Shown here in pieces: positions 45,760 to 54,904 of a DNA stretch of 64,000 nucleotides (position 1 is the first letter of the stretch; each line of letters opens with the position of its first letter). The notes beneath the pieces were generated by a model. The model did not search any database and was not told the origin of the DNA. It saw nothing but the letters and a program-made list of their open reading frames with translations. Origin of the DNA: Thermohalobaculum sp039822785 (GTDB lineage: Bacteria > Pseudomonadota > Alphaproteobacteria > Rhodobacterales > Rhodobacteraceae); the NCBI GenBank assembly GCA_039822785.1, contig JBCBMO010000008.1:124001-188000 (forward strand). The letters are read 5' to 3'. Made by a program: the position numbers and the translations under genes.

Positions 45760-48524
45760 GCACCCTCTGCCGGCGCGATGGCGGCGAAGCGGGCGGTGGC
45801 GATCTCCGCCGCCTCGGCGGTGTGGGTCGCAAGGCGGGTCGATAGGGTGTCGAAATCCGGTGCGCCGGCGGCCCGCGCCAAGGCGCTGCGAAGGCCGGGG
45901 CCGAAATCCTCGGGCTTCGACTCGCGGTCCAGGGCGGCGCGCTCGACTTGCTGCAGCCGATGGAGGAGCGACAGGACCTTCGCGAGGCGCCCCGCCTCCG
46001 CGTGCGTGAGCCAGCCGTCCAGCGCCAGAGCATCCAGCATCTCCGGCCCGCGCAGGCCGATGCCGGCCCCGGTATAGAGCGCGCCGGTCTGCGCCAAGAA
46101 CTCGATCTCCATCATGCCGCCGGCCGTGTGCTTCAGCGCCCAGGGGCGGCGGCGGTCGGCCTCATGCGCCTCGATCAGGCGCTGGCGCATCGCCAGGGCC
46201 TCGACCAGGGTGCCGGGCGCCCCGCGGCGCCGGGCGAGGGCGCCGTCGATCGCCGCGCGTACCTCCGCCGACAGTCCCGCCGCGCCCGGGCCGCAGGCGG
46301 TCACGACCCGCGCACGGCTGAGGGCGAGATGCTCCCAGACCTCCGCCTCGCCGGCGTGATAGCGCCTGAAGCTCTCCAGCGACACCGCCACGGGACCCGC
46401 ACGGCCGGAGGGGCGCAGCCGCATATCGACCTCGTAGAGCCTGCCCTCGGCGGTCGGCGCGGTGAGGGCGGCCACGAAAGCCTTCATCAGGCGCGGGTAG
46501 TAGGCGCTTGGCGCCAGCGGGCGGGGGCCCTCCGAGCTCTCCGCATCGCCGGCATCGTAGATCGTCAGCAGGTCCAGGTCAGAGCCCGCCGTCATCTCCC
46601 GCGTGCCGAGCTTGCCGAGGGCGATCACCGCCATGCCCCGACCTGGCGGCGGCCCGTGGCGCGCGGCCAGGTCCTCCACGACCTGGGGCAGCAGTACCGT
46701 GAGGCAGGCATCGGCGATGGCGGAGAAGCCGGCCCCGGCCTCCCGCTCATCGGTCAGAGCCCGCATGACCTGAACGCCCGCGCGAAAGCTCTGTTCGCGT
46801 GCCCAGGCGCGCACGGCGTCGAGCCCGCGTTCGAGGTCGCTGATACCCTGGCAACTGGCCTGCAGGCCCGCGATCTGGGCGGGGGCGCTGGGCAGGGGTG
46901 CGAAGAAGTCCCGGTCGATCAAGGCATCCAGCGCCCCGGGGTTGCGCCCCAGGTAGTGCGCGAGGCGAGGGGAGGCGGACATCACCTCCGCCACCAGATC
47001 GAGGAAATGCGGGTTCGCTGCGAGCAGCGAGAAGACCTGGACGCCCGCCGGCAGGCTGTCGAGGAAGCGGCCGAAATGCGCGAGCGCCTCGTCCGGGTCG
47101 GCGGCGCCGGCCAGCCCCTCCAGGATCCGCCCCTCGATCCGCCGATAGAGCGCGCGGGCCCGTTCGCTGCGCGTCGCCGTGATCTGACCGCTGCGCCAAC
47201 GCGCCAGGGTGGCCGCGGCATCCTTGGCCCGCGCGAAACCCTGCGCGGCAAGGGCCTCCTCCTCCGGCAGTGGGGCATCGACGGCGGCGGGGCCGCGGCG
47301 GCGATGCGGGGTGGGCGTGATCGCCTCGACGGCCTCGTAGACGGTGGCCACGCGCGCGGCGATCTCGGCGGCATGGGTGTCGGCGTCGGGATAGCCGGAC
47401 AGTGCGGCGACACGCTCCCGCGCCTCGGCGCCCGTGGGGATGGTGTGGGTCTGGGCGTCCTCCACCATCTGCAGCCGATGCTCCAGCACCCGGTGGGCCC
47501 GATAGGCCTCGCTCAGCACCGCCGCGGCGTCCTGGGGCAGATGGCCGGCCGCGACCAGCGCGTCGAGCGCCTCGACCGTGCCGCGTGCGCGCAGGCTGGG
47601 ATCGCGCCCGCCCAGGATAAGCTGCCGGGTCTGGGCGAAGAACTCGATCTCCCGGATCCCGCCGGGGCAGCGCTTGATGTCGGTGCCGGGCAGGGTCTCG
47701 ACCGAGGGTGTTGCGAACTCGCCGGCGCCCGCGCGGATTTTGTCCAGCAGGCCCTGCACTTCCTCCAGCGCGTAAAAGTCGAGACTGCGCCGCCAGACGA
47801 AGGGCGAGAGCCGCGCGAGATAGGCCTCCCCGGCCTCGAGGTCGCCGCCGACGGGGGCAGCCTTGATGTGCGCTGCCCGTTCCCAGGTGCGCCCCTCGGC
47901 CTCGTAGTAGCCCTCCGCCGCCGCCATCGAGAGGCACACCGGCGTGGTCGAGGGATTGGGCCGCAGCCGCAGGTCGGTGCGGAAGACATAGCCATCCCCG
48001 GTCTGCTCGCTGAGGGCGGCGACCAGCTTGCGGGTGACCCGGACGAAACCCTGCCGGATCTCCGCCTCCGCGTCCTGTGGCGCGCGGTCCTGGTCGAACA
48101 GGCAGATGAGGTCGATGTCGGAGGAGTAGTTGAGCTCCTCCGCCCCCAGCTTGCCCATGCCGATGACCGTATAGCCTCCCATCCCGTCGAGGGCCGGTAG
48201 CGTACCGCGCGTTTGTTCCGCGGCGATGAGCGGGGGCAGGGCGATGGCCAGCGCCGCCCGCGCAAGGCGGGAGAGGGCGCCAGTGACCGCCTCCAGCGGC
48301 CAGACCCCACCGAGATCGGCAAGGGCGATAAGGAGCGCCGCACGGCCCCGCATCTGGCGCAGGGCAGGGGCAAGTGCTCGGGGGCAGACGGCGGCCTCCC
48401 GCGGCTCCTCGATCAGGGCGTCGAGGGCGGTTTCGGGGGCTTGCTCAGCCGCCTCGGTCAGCCAGTCGGCATGGCGGCTCATCAGCCGCGCGAGGAAGGG
48501 GCTGGAACCCGCAGTCCCCAACAC
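45756..48524 (-). CDS. glnE: Glutamine synthetase adenylyltransferase/deadenylase
   Basis: The 922-residue bifunctional enzyme has two nucleotidyltransferase domains, with GMGKLGAEELNYSSDIDLICLFDQD in the first and ALGKLGTREMTAGSDLDLLTIYD in the second, each carrying the GSDxDL-type metal aspartates, plus HRLQMVEDAQTHTIP regulatory motifs. It switches glutamine synthetase on and off in response to nitrogen through PII. The GTG at 48524 is the first listed start, but family-like sequence (ARITAVPRPADPQRGAASLARLGGTFAT) continues upstream toward 48630 without an ATG, so the true start is uncertain and may be a rare codon. Confidence 0.93.
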   Translation of the reverse strand: MLGTAGSSPFLARLMSRHADWLTEAAEQAPETALDALIEEPREAAVCPRALAPALRQMRGRAALLIALADLGGVWPLEAVTGALSRLARAALAIALPPLIAAEQTRGTLPALDGMGGYTVIGMGKLGAEELNYSSDIDLICLFDQDRAPQDAEAEIRQGFVRVTRKLVAALSEQTGDGYVFRTDLRLRPNPSTTPVCLSMAAAEGYYEAEGRTWERAAHIKAAPVGGDLEAGEAYLARLSPFVWRRSLDFYALEEVQGLLDKIRAGAGEFATPSVETLPGTDIKRCPGGIREIEFFAQTRQLILGGRDPSLRARGTVEALDALVAAGHLPQDAAAVLSEAYRAHRVLEHRLQMVEDAQTHTIPTGAEARERVAALSGYPDADTHAAEIAARVATVYEAVEAITPTPHRRRGPAAVDAPLPEEEALAAQGFARAKDAAATLARWRSGQITATRSERARALYRRIEGRILEGLAGAADPDEALAHFGRFLDSLPAGVQVFSLLAANPHFLDLVAEVMSASPRLAHYLGRNPGALDALIDRDFFAPLPSAPAQIAGLQASCQGISDLERGLDAVRAWAREQSFRAGVQVMRALTDEREAGAGFSAIADACLTVLLPQVVEDLAARHGPPPGRGMAVIALGKLGTREMTAGSDLDLLTIYDAGDAESSEGPRPLAPSAYYPRLMKAFVAALTAPTAEGRLYEVDMRLRPSGRAGPVAVSLESFRRYHAGEAEVWEHLALSRARVVTACGPGAAGLSAEVRAAIDGALARRRGAPGTLVEALAMRQRLIEAHEADRRRPWALKHTAGGMMEIEFLAQTGALYTGAGIGLRGPEMLDALALDGWLTHAEAGRLAKVLSLLHRLQQVERAALDRESKPEDFGPGLRSALARAAGAPDFDTLSTRLATHTAEAAEIATARFAAIAPAEGA

Positions 48525-48637
48525 AAGATCGCGCGCGGGCCCGGTGGCGAAGGTGCCGCCCAGCCGGGCCAGGCTCGCGGCCCCGCGCTGGGGGTCCGCG
48601 GGGCGCGGGACAGCGGTGATGCGGGCGGCGAGCGGGG

Positions 48638-49456
48638 TCAGCGCCCCTCGAACCGCGCGGGGCGCTTTTCGAGGAAGGCGAGGACCCCTTCCGCGAAATC
48701 ACGCGTCCGCCCGGCCTCCCCCTGAAGCCGCGCCTCGAGCGCAAGCTGCGCCTCGAAGTTATTGTCGGCCGAGGCGCGGAGCGCCTGTTTCGCGAGCCGA
48801 TAGGCCACCGTCGGCCCCGTCGCCAACCGCGCCGCGAGGGCGCCCACATGGGCCTTCAGGGCGTCATCCGGCACGACCTCCCAGATCAGGCCCCATTCGG
48901 CGGCGCGGGCGGCCTCGACCGGCTCGGCCGTCAGACACATGCCCATGGCGCGGGCCTGACCCACCAGCCGCGGCAGCCAATAGGTGCCGCCGGCATCGGG
49001 GATCAGGCCGATGCGGGCAAAGGCCTCGATGAAGCTGGCGGATTGCCCCGCGATAACGATGTCCGCGGCCAGCGCGAGGTTGGCGCCCGCCCCGGCCGCG
49101 ACGCCGTTCACCGCCGCGATCACCGGCACCGGACACTCGGCGATCAGGCGGAGCATCGGCTCGTATTCCTCGGCGAGCGTCCGCTCCAGGTCGATGTCGG
49201 CGGCGGTCTTCCCGGCCTCCCCGTCGGCCAGATCCTGCCCGGCGCAGAAGCCTGCCCCGGCGCCGGTCATCACCACCACGCGCGCCTCCTGCGGGGCGGC
49301 GACCAGGGCGTCGATGATCAATCGGCGCATCTCGGCGCTCAGCGCGTTCATCCGCTCAGGGCGGTTGAGGGTGATGGTCGCGATCTCGTTTTCGACCGAG
49401 TACAGGACCGGGGCGCTGACCCCCGTGTCGGGCGCGATGGCGGCAGTATCTGTCAC
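48638..49456 (-). CDS. Enoyl-CoA hydratase/isomerase family protein (PaaG-like)
   Basis: The 272-residue crotonase-fold protein has NEIATITLNRPERMNAL, MTGAGAGFCAGQDLADG, PVPVIAAVNGVAAGAGANLALAADIVIAGQSASFIEAFARIGLIPDAGGTYWLPRLVG. The pattern and the Asp in IPDAGG are close to PaaG, the epoxyphenylacetyl-CoA isomerase, but other paa genes are absent here. It probably acts on an acyl-CoA in degradation. It reads toward glnE with a 113-base gap. Confidence 0.9.
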   Translation of the reverse strand: MTDTAAIAPDTGVSAPVLYSVENEIATITLNRPERMNALSAEMRRLIIDALVAAPQEARVVVMTGAGAGFCAGQDLADGEAGKTAADIDLERTLAEEYEPMLRLIAECPVPVIAAVNGVAAGAGANLALAADIVIAGQSASFIEAFARIGLIPDAGGTYWLPRLVGQARAMGMCLTAEPVEAARAAEWGLIWEVVPDDALKAHVGALAARLATGPTVAYRLAKQALRASADNNFEAQLALEARLQGEAGRTRDFAEGVLAFLEKRPARFEGR

Positions 49457-49564
49457 GCGTCTCTCTCCCAGGCTTTGTCGTTGGGCGCAGGCTATGACGC
49501 AAACGTCAGCCTGACCAGGGGCGCCGCTGCGTCACCCCCCCGCCCCCATCCCCCGGGTCGAAGG

Positions 49565-50770
49565 TCAGCGCAGGGAGGGGGGCGGGCCCAAGCTGTCCGC
49601 GATCTCCGCGCTCCCGACCAGATACAGGACGCCGAGGATGAGCAGCACCGCCAGAACTGCCAGCGCGATCTTGATCCAGGAGTAGGGCCGCTCCCCGGTC
49701 ACGCGCCCCGTGCGACCGTTGACGACCACGCGATAGGGCTGGTTGCGATAGCGGTAGGCTGCCAGCCAGACGGGCAGTAGCACGTGTTTGAACGTCACCC
49801 GGTCGTAGCGCGTGCTCATCGCCGAGATGCGTTGTTCGTCGCCGCCGATATCGGCGCGCACCACGCCGCGCATGACCTGCTCCATGGCGGTGGAGGCGCG
49901 CTGGAACCCGTCGCCGAGCGGCAGGGACGGCGCCTCCGCCCTGAACCCGGCCAGGAAGGAGGCGTTGTAGCCCGCCATGCCGTCGAGGTCCCAGTCGGTA
50001 TGGCCGTCGACGGTGGCGTCCTGCGTGAACTCAGTCAGCGTGCCCGTGGCGGGGACGAGGACGTCGTCGAAGGACTGCTGCACCTGGCCGGAGACGCGGC
50101 TCCAGCGGATCTTGCGCACCTGGCGCTGGCGGCGCACCGATTTGCCGTTCTCGGTCACCGTCACCCATTGCGTGACGTAGTAGGCGTCGCCGCGCTGCCC
50201 GCGATAGTCCGAGGTCGCGAGCGCGTCATAGGTATAGTGGGGCACGTAGACGCCGTTGATGGGGCGCGAGGCCTCGGCGAATTTCTTGAGGTCCGAGGGC
50301 GCGAACCAGCGGGAAGCGAGCCAGTCCTTGAGCGCGCCGCGCGCCGCCCGCTCAGCGATGGCAAAGGGCAGCACGCCCTGCGGCGCGGGATGGCGGTGAT
50401 CGTGCGCGGCCTCGAGCGACAGGGGGCTTGCGCAAAACGGGCAGTTGTCCGCCAGGGTGCGCGCGGCCGTGCTGGTGGCCGTGGCATTGCCGTCGCGCCC
50501 GCCCTCGAACCCCACTTCGGCGCCACAGGCGCCGCAGCGGATGATGCGGGTCGTCTCGATGGCCCCCACCTCGCCCCGGTCGGCTCGGGCAAGGGCGGCC
50601 AGGGTCTCGGCCAGGTCACGCTCCACCAGCGCGGTTCGGGGGTCGTGCCAGGGTCCGGTGTCGGCGTCGGGCAGATCGTTCTCGGCCCCGCAATAGGGGC
50701 AGGTCATCCGGGCGGTACCGGGGCTGTAGGTGAGCTGCGCGCCGCAGTCGGCACAGGGGAAATTGGCCAT
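49565..50770 (-). CDS. Zinc-ribbon membrane protein (TFIIB-like zinc ribbon, unknown function)
   Basis: The 401-residue protein has two zinc ribbons near the N-terminus (FPCADCG with MTCPYCG; IRCGACG with NCPFCAS), a long beta-rich middle (VYVPHYTYDALATSDYRG; PYRVVVNGRTGRVTGERPYS) and one C-terminal membrane helix (IALAVLAVLLILGVLYLVG). Such proteins are often misnamed after primosomal helicases. They occur beside SPFH, TelA and XpaC genes. Start 50770 (MANFPCADCG) is preferred over 50803 because the ribbon begins there. The mosaic protein region now separates it from the SPFH gene at 56777. Confidence 0.75.
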   Translation of the reverse strand: MANFPCADCGAQLTYSPGTARMTCPYCGAENDLPDADTGPWHDPRTALVERDLAETLAALARADRGEVGAIETTRIIRCGACGAEVGFEGGRDGNATATSTAARTLADNCPFCASPLSLEAAHDHRHPAPQGVLPFAIAERAARGALKDWLASRWFAPSDLKKFAEASRPINGVYVPHYTYDALATSDYRGQRGDAYYVTQWVTVTENGKSVRRQRQVRKIRWSRVSGQVQQSFDDVLVPATGTLTEFTQDATVDGHTDWDLDGMAGYNASFLAGFRAEAPSLPLGDGFQRASTAMEQVMRGVVRADIGGDEQRISAMSTRYDRVTFKHVLLPVWLAAYRYRNQPYRVVVNGRTGRVTGERPYSWIKIALAVLAVLLILGVLYLVGSAEIADSLGPPPSLR

Positions 50771-50864
50771 TGGCTTGCGCTCCGGCGGGCGTGTCGTCGG
50801 CACGTTCTAGACGCTGGCGCCGCCGCGATCACCCCCATCCGTTACAGTGGGCGCTGCCGAAGGT

Positions 50865-51173
50865 TCACGCCGCCTGTGCGCGCCCATCTGACCCGGACTG
50901 CTGCGTGAAGCGCCAGACGAGAAGCAGGTCGAGCGCACAGAACAGCATGTTCCAGGCATAGAGGAACAGGACCGGGCTAAAGGTCCCCGTCTCTTACCAA
51001 TAGGCGCCCTTCGAGAGTGCGCCCAGGCCATAGCCGATGGTAATGAGGGTAACGAAACAGGGAGATTTGCCAATGGCTTGACGGGTGCGCAGCATCTTGG
51101 CGATCGACCAATACCAGCCGATCGAGAAGCAGAACAACATCACGCCTTCTAAGTATTCGTGGATCAACATCAT
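50865..51173 (-). pseudogene. Small multi-helix membrane protein gene with an in-frame stop
   Basis: Reading from ATG 51173, 59 residues (MMLIHEYLEGVMLF, then hydrophobic helices around FCFSIGWYWSI and CFVTLITIGYGLGAL) end at a TAA (50994-50996). The same frame then continues for another 42 residues with a third helix, SPVLFLYAWNMLFCALDLLLVWRF, up to TGA at 50865. The hydrophobic pattern across the stop shows a nonsense mutation in a gene of about 102 codons. A short 59-residue product could still be made. I do not recognise the family. Confidence 0.6.
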
Positions 51174-51695
51174 GTGGCTCCTGTGCCAAACAGGGACAGC
51201 CTAGGGAAGGCCCCGTAATCGCCGAAAGCGCGTTAGTCACACAGTTTCAAGAATTCTGCTGCAGCGCACCACGACGCCCTCGCAACTACACGGGGGCGGC
51301 GGCGGCGTTGCTTGGTGAGTCGTGCTGATAGTTATCGATTTGCTACTCATGGTTGAGAACAAGCCTGTCGTGCGAAGTAGAGCAAAGTTGACGTAAGGGT
51401 CGTCCCCGTCACAACATGTATCCACGCATGCCTAGGCTCAATCTGAAGTTGTATTTATCGCTATGGTTGTGCAGAATGGTCGCATATTCACATTTTTCCG
51501 ATCAATTTTCCCAGAATGATGCGGTGAGCACTTTTAAAGAACTTCGATTCAAGGCTCAATTCTACTGTCGTTCGTGTCTTTACGTCTTGGGTAGCGTCGG
51601 ATTTCGCATCATTTTGCAAATCGCAGTCTGCCCGCAGTTGCGCGTGCATGCTGTGCCCCACCAGGACAACATGAAGCCAGTCGTGGAGTTGAGCC
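51174..51695. other. AT-rich intergenic segment upstream of the mosaic protein gene
   Basis: About 520 bases with no convincing gene. Composition is far from the rest: 51421-51480 has 27 G/C in 60 and 51481-51540 has 23 in 60, against about two thirds in the surrounding genes. Candidates for promoter elements are many, and none can be picked by eye. A 105-residue frame from 51416 overlaps the next gene and has no recognisable feature. The segment looks imported. Confidence 0.55.
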
Positions 51696-54497
51696 GTGGA
51701 ACTGAACCCAAATTCCCTCTACTCGGTCGGTGAGTACGACCAGATCGTCTTCCACTTCGACGGCAACAACAATGACCCCGATGACATCGCTGCGCTTGTG
51801 GTCGCCGCGCTAATCATCAAGGCAGCCGGTTTAGAAGACCAAACGACCTTCTTCTACAGCAACAACTTCTTCGAGGACTCGGTGCCTTGGCAGGCCGAGG
51901 CGATGGAGACCTCCGCGGCCTTCGCGCGCTCCCTCGGCATTACCAGCATCGGCTACGAGGGGCAGGTGGAGACCGCAACGGCGGCGCTCACCGATGTCTT
52001 GGACTCCGGTGACAACATCCTCGTGCTCGAGGGCGGTCCCATGACGGCGACCCACGACGCCCTGCAGGGTGTCTCGGACGACAACCTCGGGAACATCACG
52101 CTGGTTTCGCACTCGGTCTGGAACGAAAACCAGGGCTACAAGTGGAGCGATCTCAAGACCGAGTATCCTGAGATCGAGTTCATCGAGCTCATGGATCAGA
52201 ACGGCTTCACCACGCCGACAAACAATTCGCCGGGGTCGGGCTTCAAGAGCAACTGGTGGAACTGGCTCGACAATCTGAAGAGCTACGACTTCGATCCCGC
52301 CGAGAAGGAAGTCCTGACCGAGGCCAATGCTATCATGGACCTGGCGAACGGGCCGGAAGGTTTCGACCCCTCGACGGTGTCGCCGGACATGAACGCCAAC
52401 TACTACGACATCTCCTACGACGCATCGGACGCGGGCATGCTGCTCTGGGCGCTGACGCAGGAGCCGGGCTCGAATGACCGTGTCGATCCGCGCGATGCTC
52501 GGGACTTTATCCTGGAGGGCGAGTCGCTCGCATCGGAGCCGACGCCGTACATCATGCATGAGGTGATCGATAAGATCGTCGTGATGGAGGCCGAGGACGG
52601 TTTTCGCGTGCTCGACGACTCCAAGAGCGCCTGGGCGAAGTTCGGCGACCGTTGGAGCGTCGTCACCGAGTTCGGCAACGACGTCCCCGTCAACTACGTC
52701 AGCCCCAACATGCAGAACGGGTTCGTCGAGAGCTTCGAGATCCCCGACTACTCGGGTGACGGCGTGCTCTGGCGCTCCGACAGCAAGGACACGATCAATC
52801 CCGGCAGCAACCAGTCCTATGTCCAACGGGAGTGGATCCACCAGACCACGCCCCTGTCCTATACCTTCACGATCGACGAGGACGATCCCACGGGCCGGTA
52901 CTTCGTCGGCGTCCGCATGATCAAGCCGGAATGGGCGGCCCCTAGAGAGAACCACGGTGACCTGAGCAACGACGTTTACTTCGCCTGGGATCTCGGCGCC
53001 CCAATTCTGAACGACAAGACCGGGATCGAGAACCAGAACGTCTGGGTCGACGGCGAGTGGGTGAACCGGGGCGGCGAACTCCATTGGAACAAGCTGTTCG
53101 CCAATGGCCGCGGCGAGGAGACCGGTTACGACAATGGCGGGCTCGACCCAGAGACATGGTCTTGGGCGGTCCAGACCGAGGCGGACAGCGCGAACGGCAC
53201 GTTCAACGCGATTGACATTCCCCAGGGCTACACGGGCGAAGTGACAGTCTATATCGCCGCCCGGTCGAACTACGTCGCCCTGGATCAGATCCAGCTCGTC
53301 CACGGCTCAGAGCGTGACTACTTCAGCAAGCAGCACGCCTCGAACTTCGATGCCTCGCGCGAGGCGACGAAACCCGAGGACGGCTCGACGCCGCCTGAAA
53401 CGCCTTACCTCGTGGCCGAGGACGACGCGGCCGAGGTCTTGGTTGGCAACCAGATTGTGATCGATGTCCTGGCAAACGACACCTCCGACGATGGGCCGGT
53501 CACGATCCCGGTGATCACCGCGGTCGAGCAGCCTGCTTTCGGTACGGTCGAGATCGTCGATAACAAGCTCGTCTACACCAGCAACGGCGCCTCGCCCGAG
53601 AGCCTGACCGACACGTTCCAATACACGATGTCCGATGCGACGGGCGCCACGGCGGCGGCGACCGTGACGGTCGACCTCACCCTGCCCGCCAAACGCCTGG
53701 AGATGGGGACGGAGACCGTCACGCAGACCGGTCGAGACGAGTGGTTCACGGTGACTTTCGACGAGGCGATAGAAGATGCCGTCGTCGTCATGGGACCCGT
53801 CTCCGGCAATCATGGCGATCCCGCGGGCGCGCGCGTGCGCAACGTGACCGAGGAAGGGTTCGAGTTCCAGATCGCCGAGTGGAACTACCAGGACGGCGTC
53901 CGCACGGCGCCTGAGAGCGTCAGCTGGATGGCCGTGACCGCGGGTACCCATATGCTGGAAGACGGCACGGTGATCGAGGCGGGGTCGGTCAGCGCCAAGC
54001 ACGACAACGATGTCACTGTCAGCTTCAGCGACGAGGCGTCCTCGCCGAACGGCAAGTCCCCGATCGTGTTCTCGCAGATTTCGACCTTCAACGGACCCGA
54101 CGCGGTCACGACGCGCGTCCACAGTGTCGACGTCGACGGCTTCACGGTCCGCATGCAGGAGGAGGAAGCGAGCAACGGTCGGCATGCCCCCGAAGAGATC
54201 GACTGGATCGCCATCAACACGGCCCCGGACAGCGAGCTGTTAACCACCGGCTCCAAGGGGGCCAGCTTCAAGTGGCGCGAAACCGGTCTGGATGAGGTCG
54301 ACGACGTGTTCCTGGCCGACATGCAGACCATGCGCAACGAAGAGACGGCAACCGTTCGCTACAAAACCACGGGCGGCGGCGAACGAACCTACGTGCGCGT
54401 GCACGAGGACCAATCCCTCGATGGCGAGCAGAACCACATCAACAACGAGCGGATCGGCTTTCTCACCGCGGACATCGGCGGTTTCGATCTCGTCTAG
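51696..54497 (+). CDS. 933-residue mosaic protein: nucleoside-hydrolase-like head, Ig-like domain, two lectin-like repeats
   Basis: Residues 15-310 begin IVFHFDGNNNDPDDIAAL, an Asp-rich motif (Asp22 to Asp30) like that of nucleoside hydrolases. Next is a beta-rich part (DPTGRYFVGVRMIKPEWA; YTGEVTVYIAARSNYVAL), then a cadherin/Ig-like domain near 571-660 (VIDVLANDTSDDGP, GTVEIVDNKLVYT). Two lectin-like repeats follow at 679-768 and 769-850, each ending in a WxAxxxxxH or DWIAINT strand after a GFEFQI/GFTVRM strand. There is no signal peptide; the acidic composition and FLTADIGGFDLV end would suit type I secretion, but no RTX nonapeptides are present. Start GTG 51696 has GGAG seven bases upstream. 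Two hairpins follow the stop. Confidence 0.7.
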   Translation: MELNPNSLYSVGEYDQIVFHFDGNNNDPDDIAALVVAALIIKAAGLEDQTTFFYSNNFFEDSVPWQAEAMETSAAFARSLGITSIGYEGQVETATAALTDVLDSGDNILVLEGGPMTATHDALQGVSDDNLGNITLVSHSVWNENQGYKWSDLKTEYPEIEFIELMDQNGFTTPTNNSPGSGFKSNWWNWLDNLKSYDFDPAEKEVLTEANAIMDLANGPEGFDPSTVSPDMNANYYDISYDASDAGMLLWALTQEPGSNDRVDPRDARDFILEGESLASEPTPYIMHEVIDKIVVMEAEDGFRVLDDSKSAWAKFGDRWSVVTEFGNDVPVNYVSPNMQNGFVESFEIPDYSGDGVLWRSDSKDTINPGSNQSYVQREWIHQTTPLSYTFTIDEDDPTGRYFVGVRMIKPEWAAPRENHGDLSNDVYFAWDLGAPILNDKTGIENQNVWVDGEWVNRGGELHWNKLFANGRGEETGYDNGGLDPETWSWAVQTEADSANGTFNAIDIPQGYTGEVTVYIAARSNYVALDQIQLVHGSERDYFSKQHASNFDASREATKPEDGSTPPETPYLVAEDDAAEVLVGNQIVIDVLANDTSDDGPVTIPVITAVEQPAFGTVEIVDNKLVYTSNGASPESLTDTFQYTMSDATGATAAATVTVDLTLPAKRLEMGTETVTQTGRDEWFTVTFDEAIEDAVVVMGPVSGNHGDPAGARVRNVTEEGFEFQIAEWNYQDGVRTAPESVSWMAVTAGTHMLEDGTVIEAGSVSAKHDNDVTVSFSDEASSPNGKSPIVFSQISTFNGPDAVTTRVHSVDVDGFTVRMQEEEASNGRHAPEEIDWIAINTAPDSELLTTGSKGASFKWRETGLDEVDDVFLADMQTMRNEETATVRYKTTGGGERTYVRVHEDQSLDGEQNHINNERIGFLTADIGGFDLV

Positions 54498-54537
54498 GCC
54501 CGCCGCAGGCCCTACCGGCGGGCATCAGGCGATGCCG
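54498..54537 (+). terminator. Two adjacent hairpins after the mosaic protein gene
   Basis: An 8-bp stem (54498-54505 with 54516-54523, ten-base loop) abuts a GGCATC/GATGCC hairpin (54521-54536). They begin right after the stop at 54497. No T-run follows. Confidence 0.45.
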
Positions 54538-54904
54538 GCCGGTCTCCACTAGATCCCCAGACCGCGTGATCGCTGGGCGACCAGGTGCCTCAAAGGCATC
54601 GTGGTCGACAGCGGTTTCGACCGCTGTTGTGTCCTTTCGAGACGCTTCGCGCCCCTGGGGGACTCCCCTTGCTTGGGTGTTTCATCGCGCGGTTGTGTTG
54701 CGCGCGGTGTTTCAGCCTGGGGCTAATTCCCTTCGCTCAGATCCAAGGCTACACTTTCCGTGGTGTGAGGAGTCGCTCGGACCATCTGTGAGCTTGCGTA
54801 GTAACCATAGCTGGGGCGGACCGCCCCGAAGGCCGGCGTATTCGGCCGCAGCCAAGGGACCAAGCGCCCCGCGGCCCTCTTCGAGCGACCAGACGAGCGA
54901 CACC
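54538..54904. other. Gene-free stretch before the DUF2927 pair
   Basis: About 370 bases with no convincing coding frame; the DUF2927 frame stays open leftwards to 54566 but homology and the lipobox start at 54905. It should contain the promoter for the two lipoprotein genes. Confidence 0.45.

Noticed and set aside
51416..51733. 105-residue open frame in the AT-rich segment
   Set aside because: No motif, no ribosome site, and it overlaps the better supported start at 51696.
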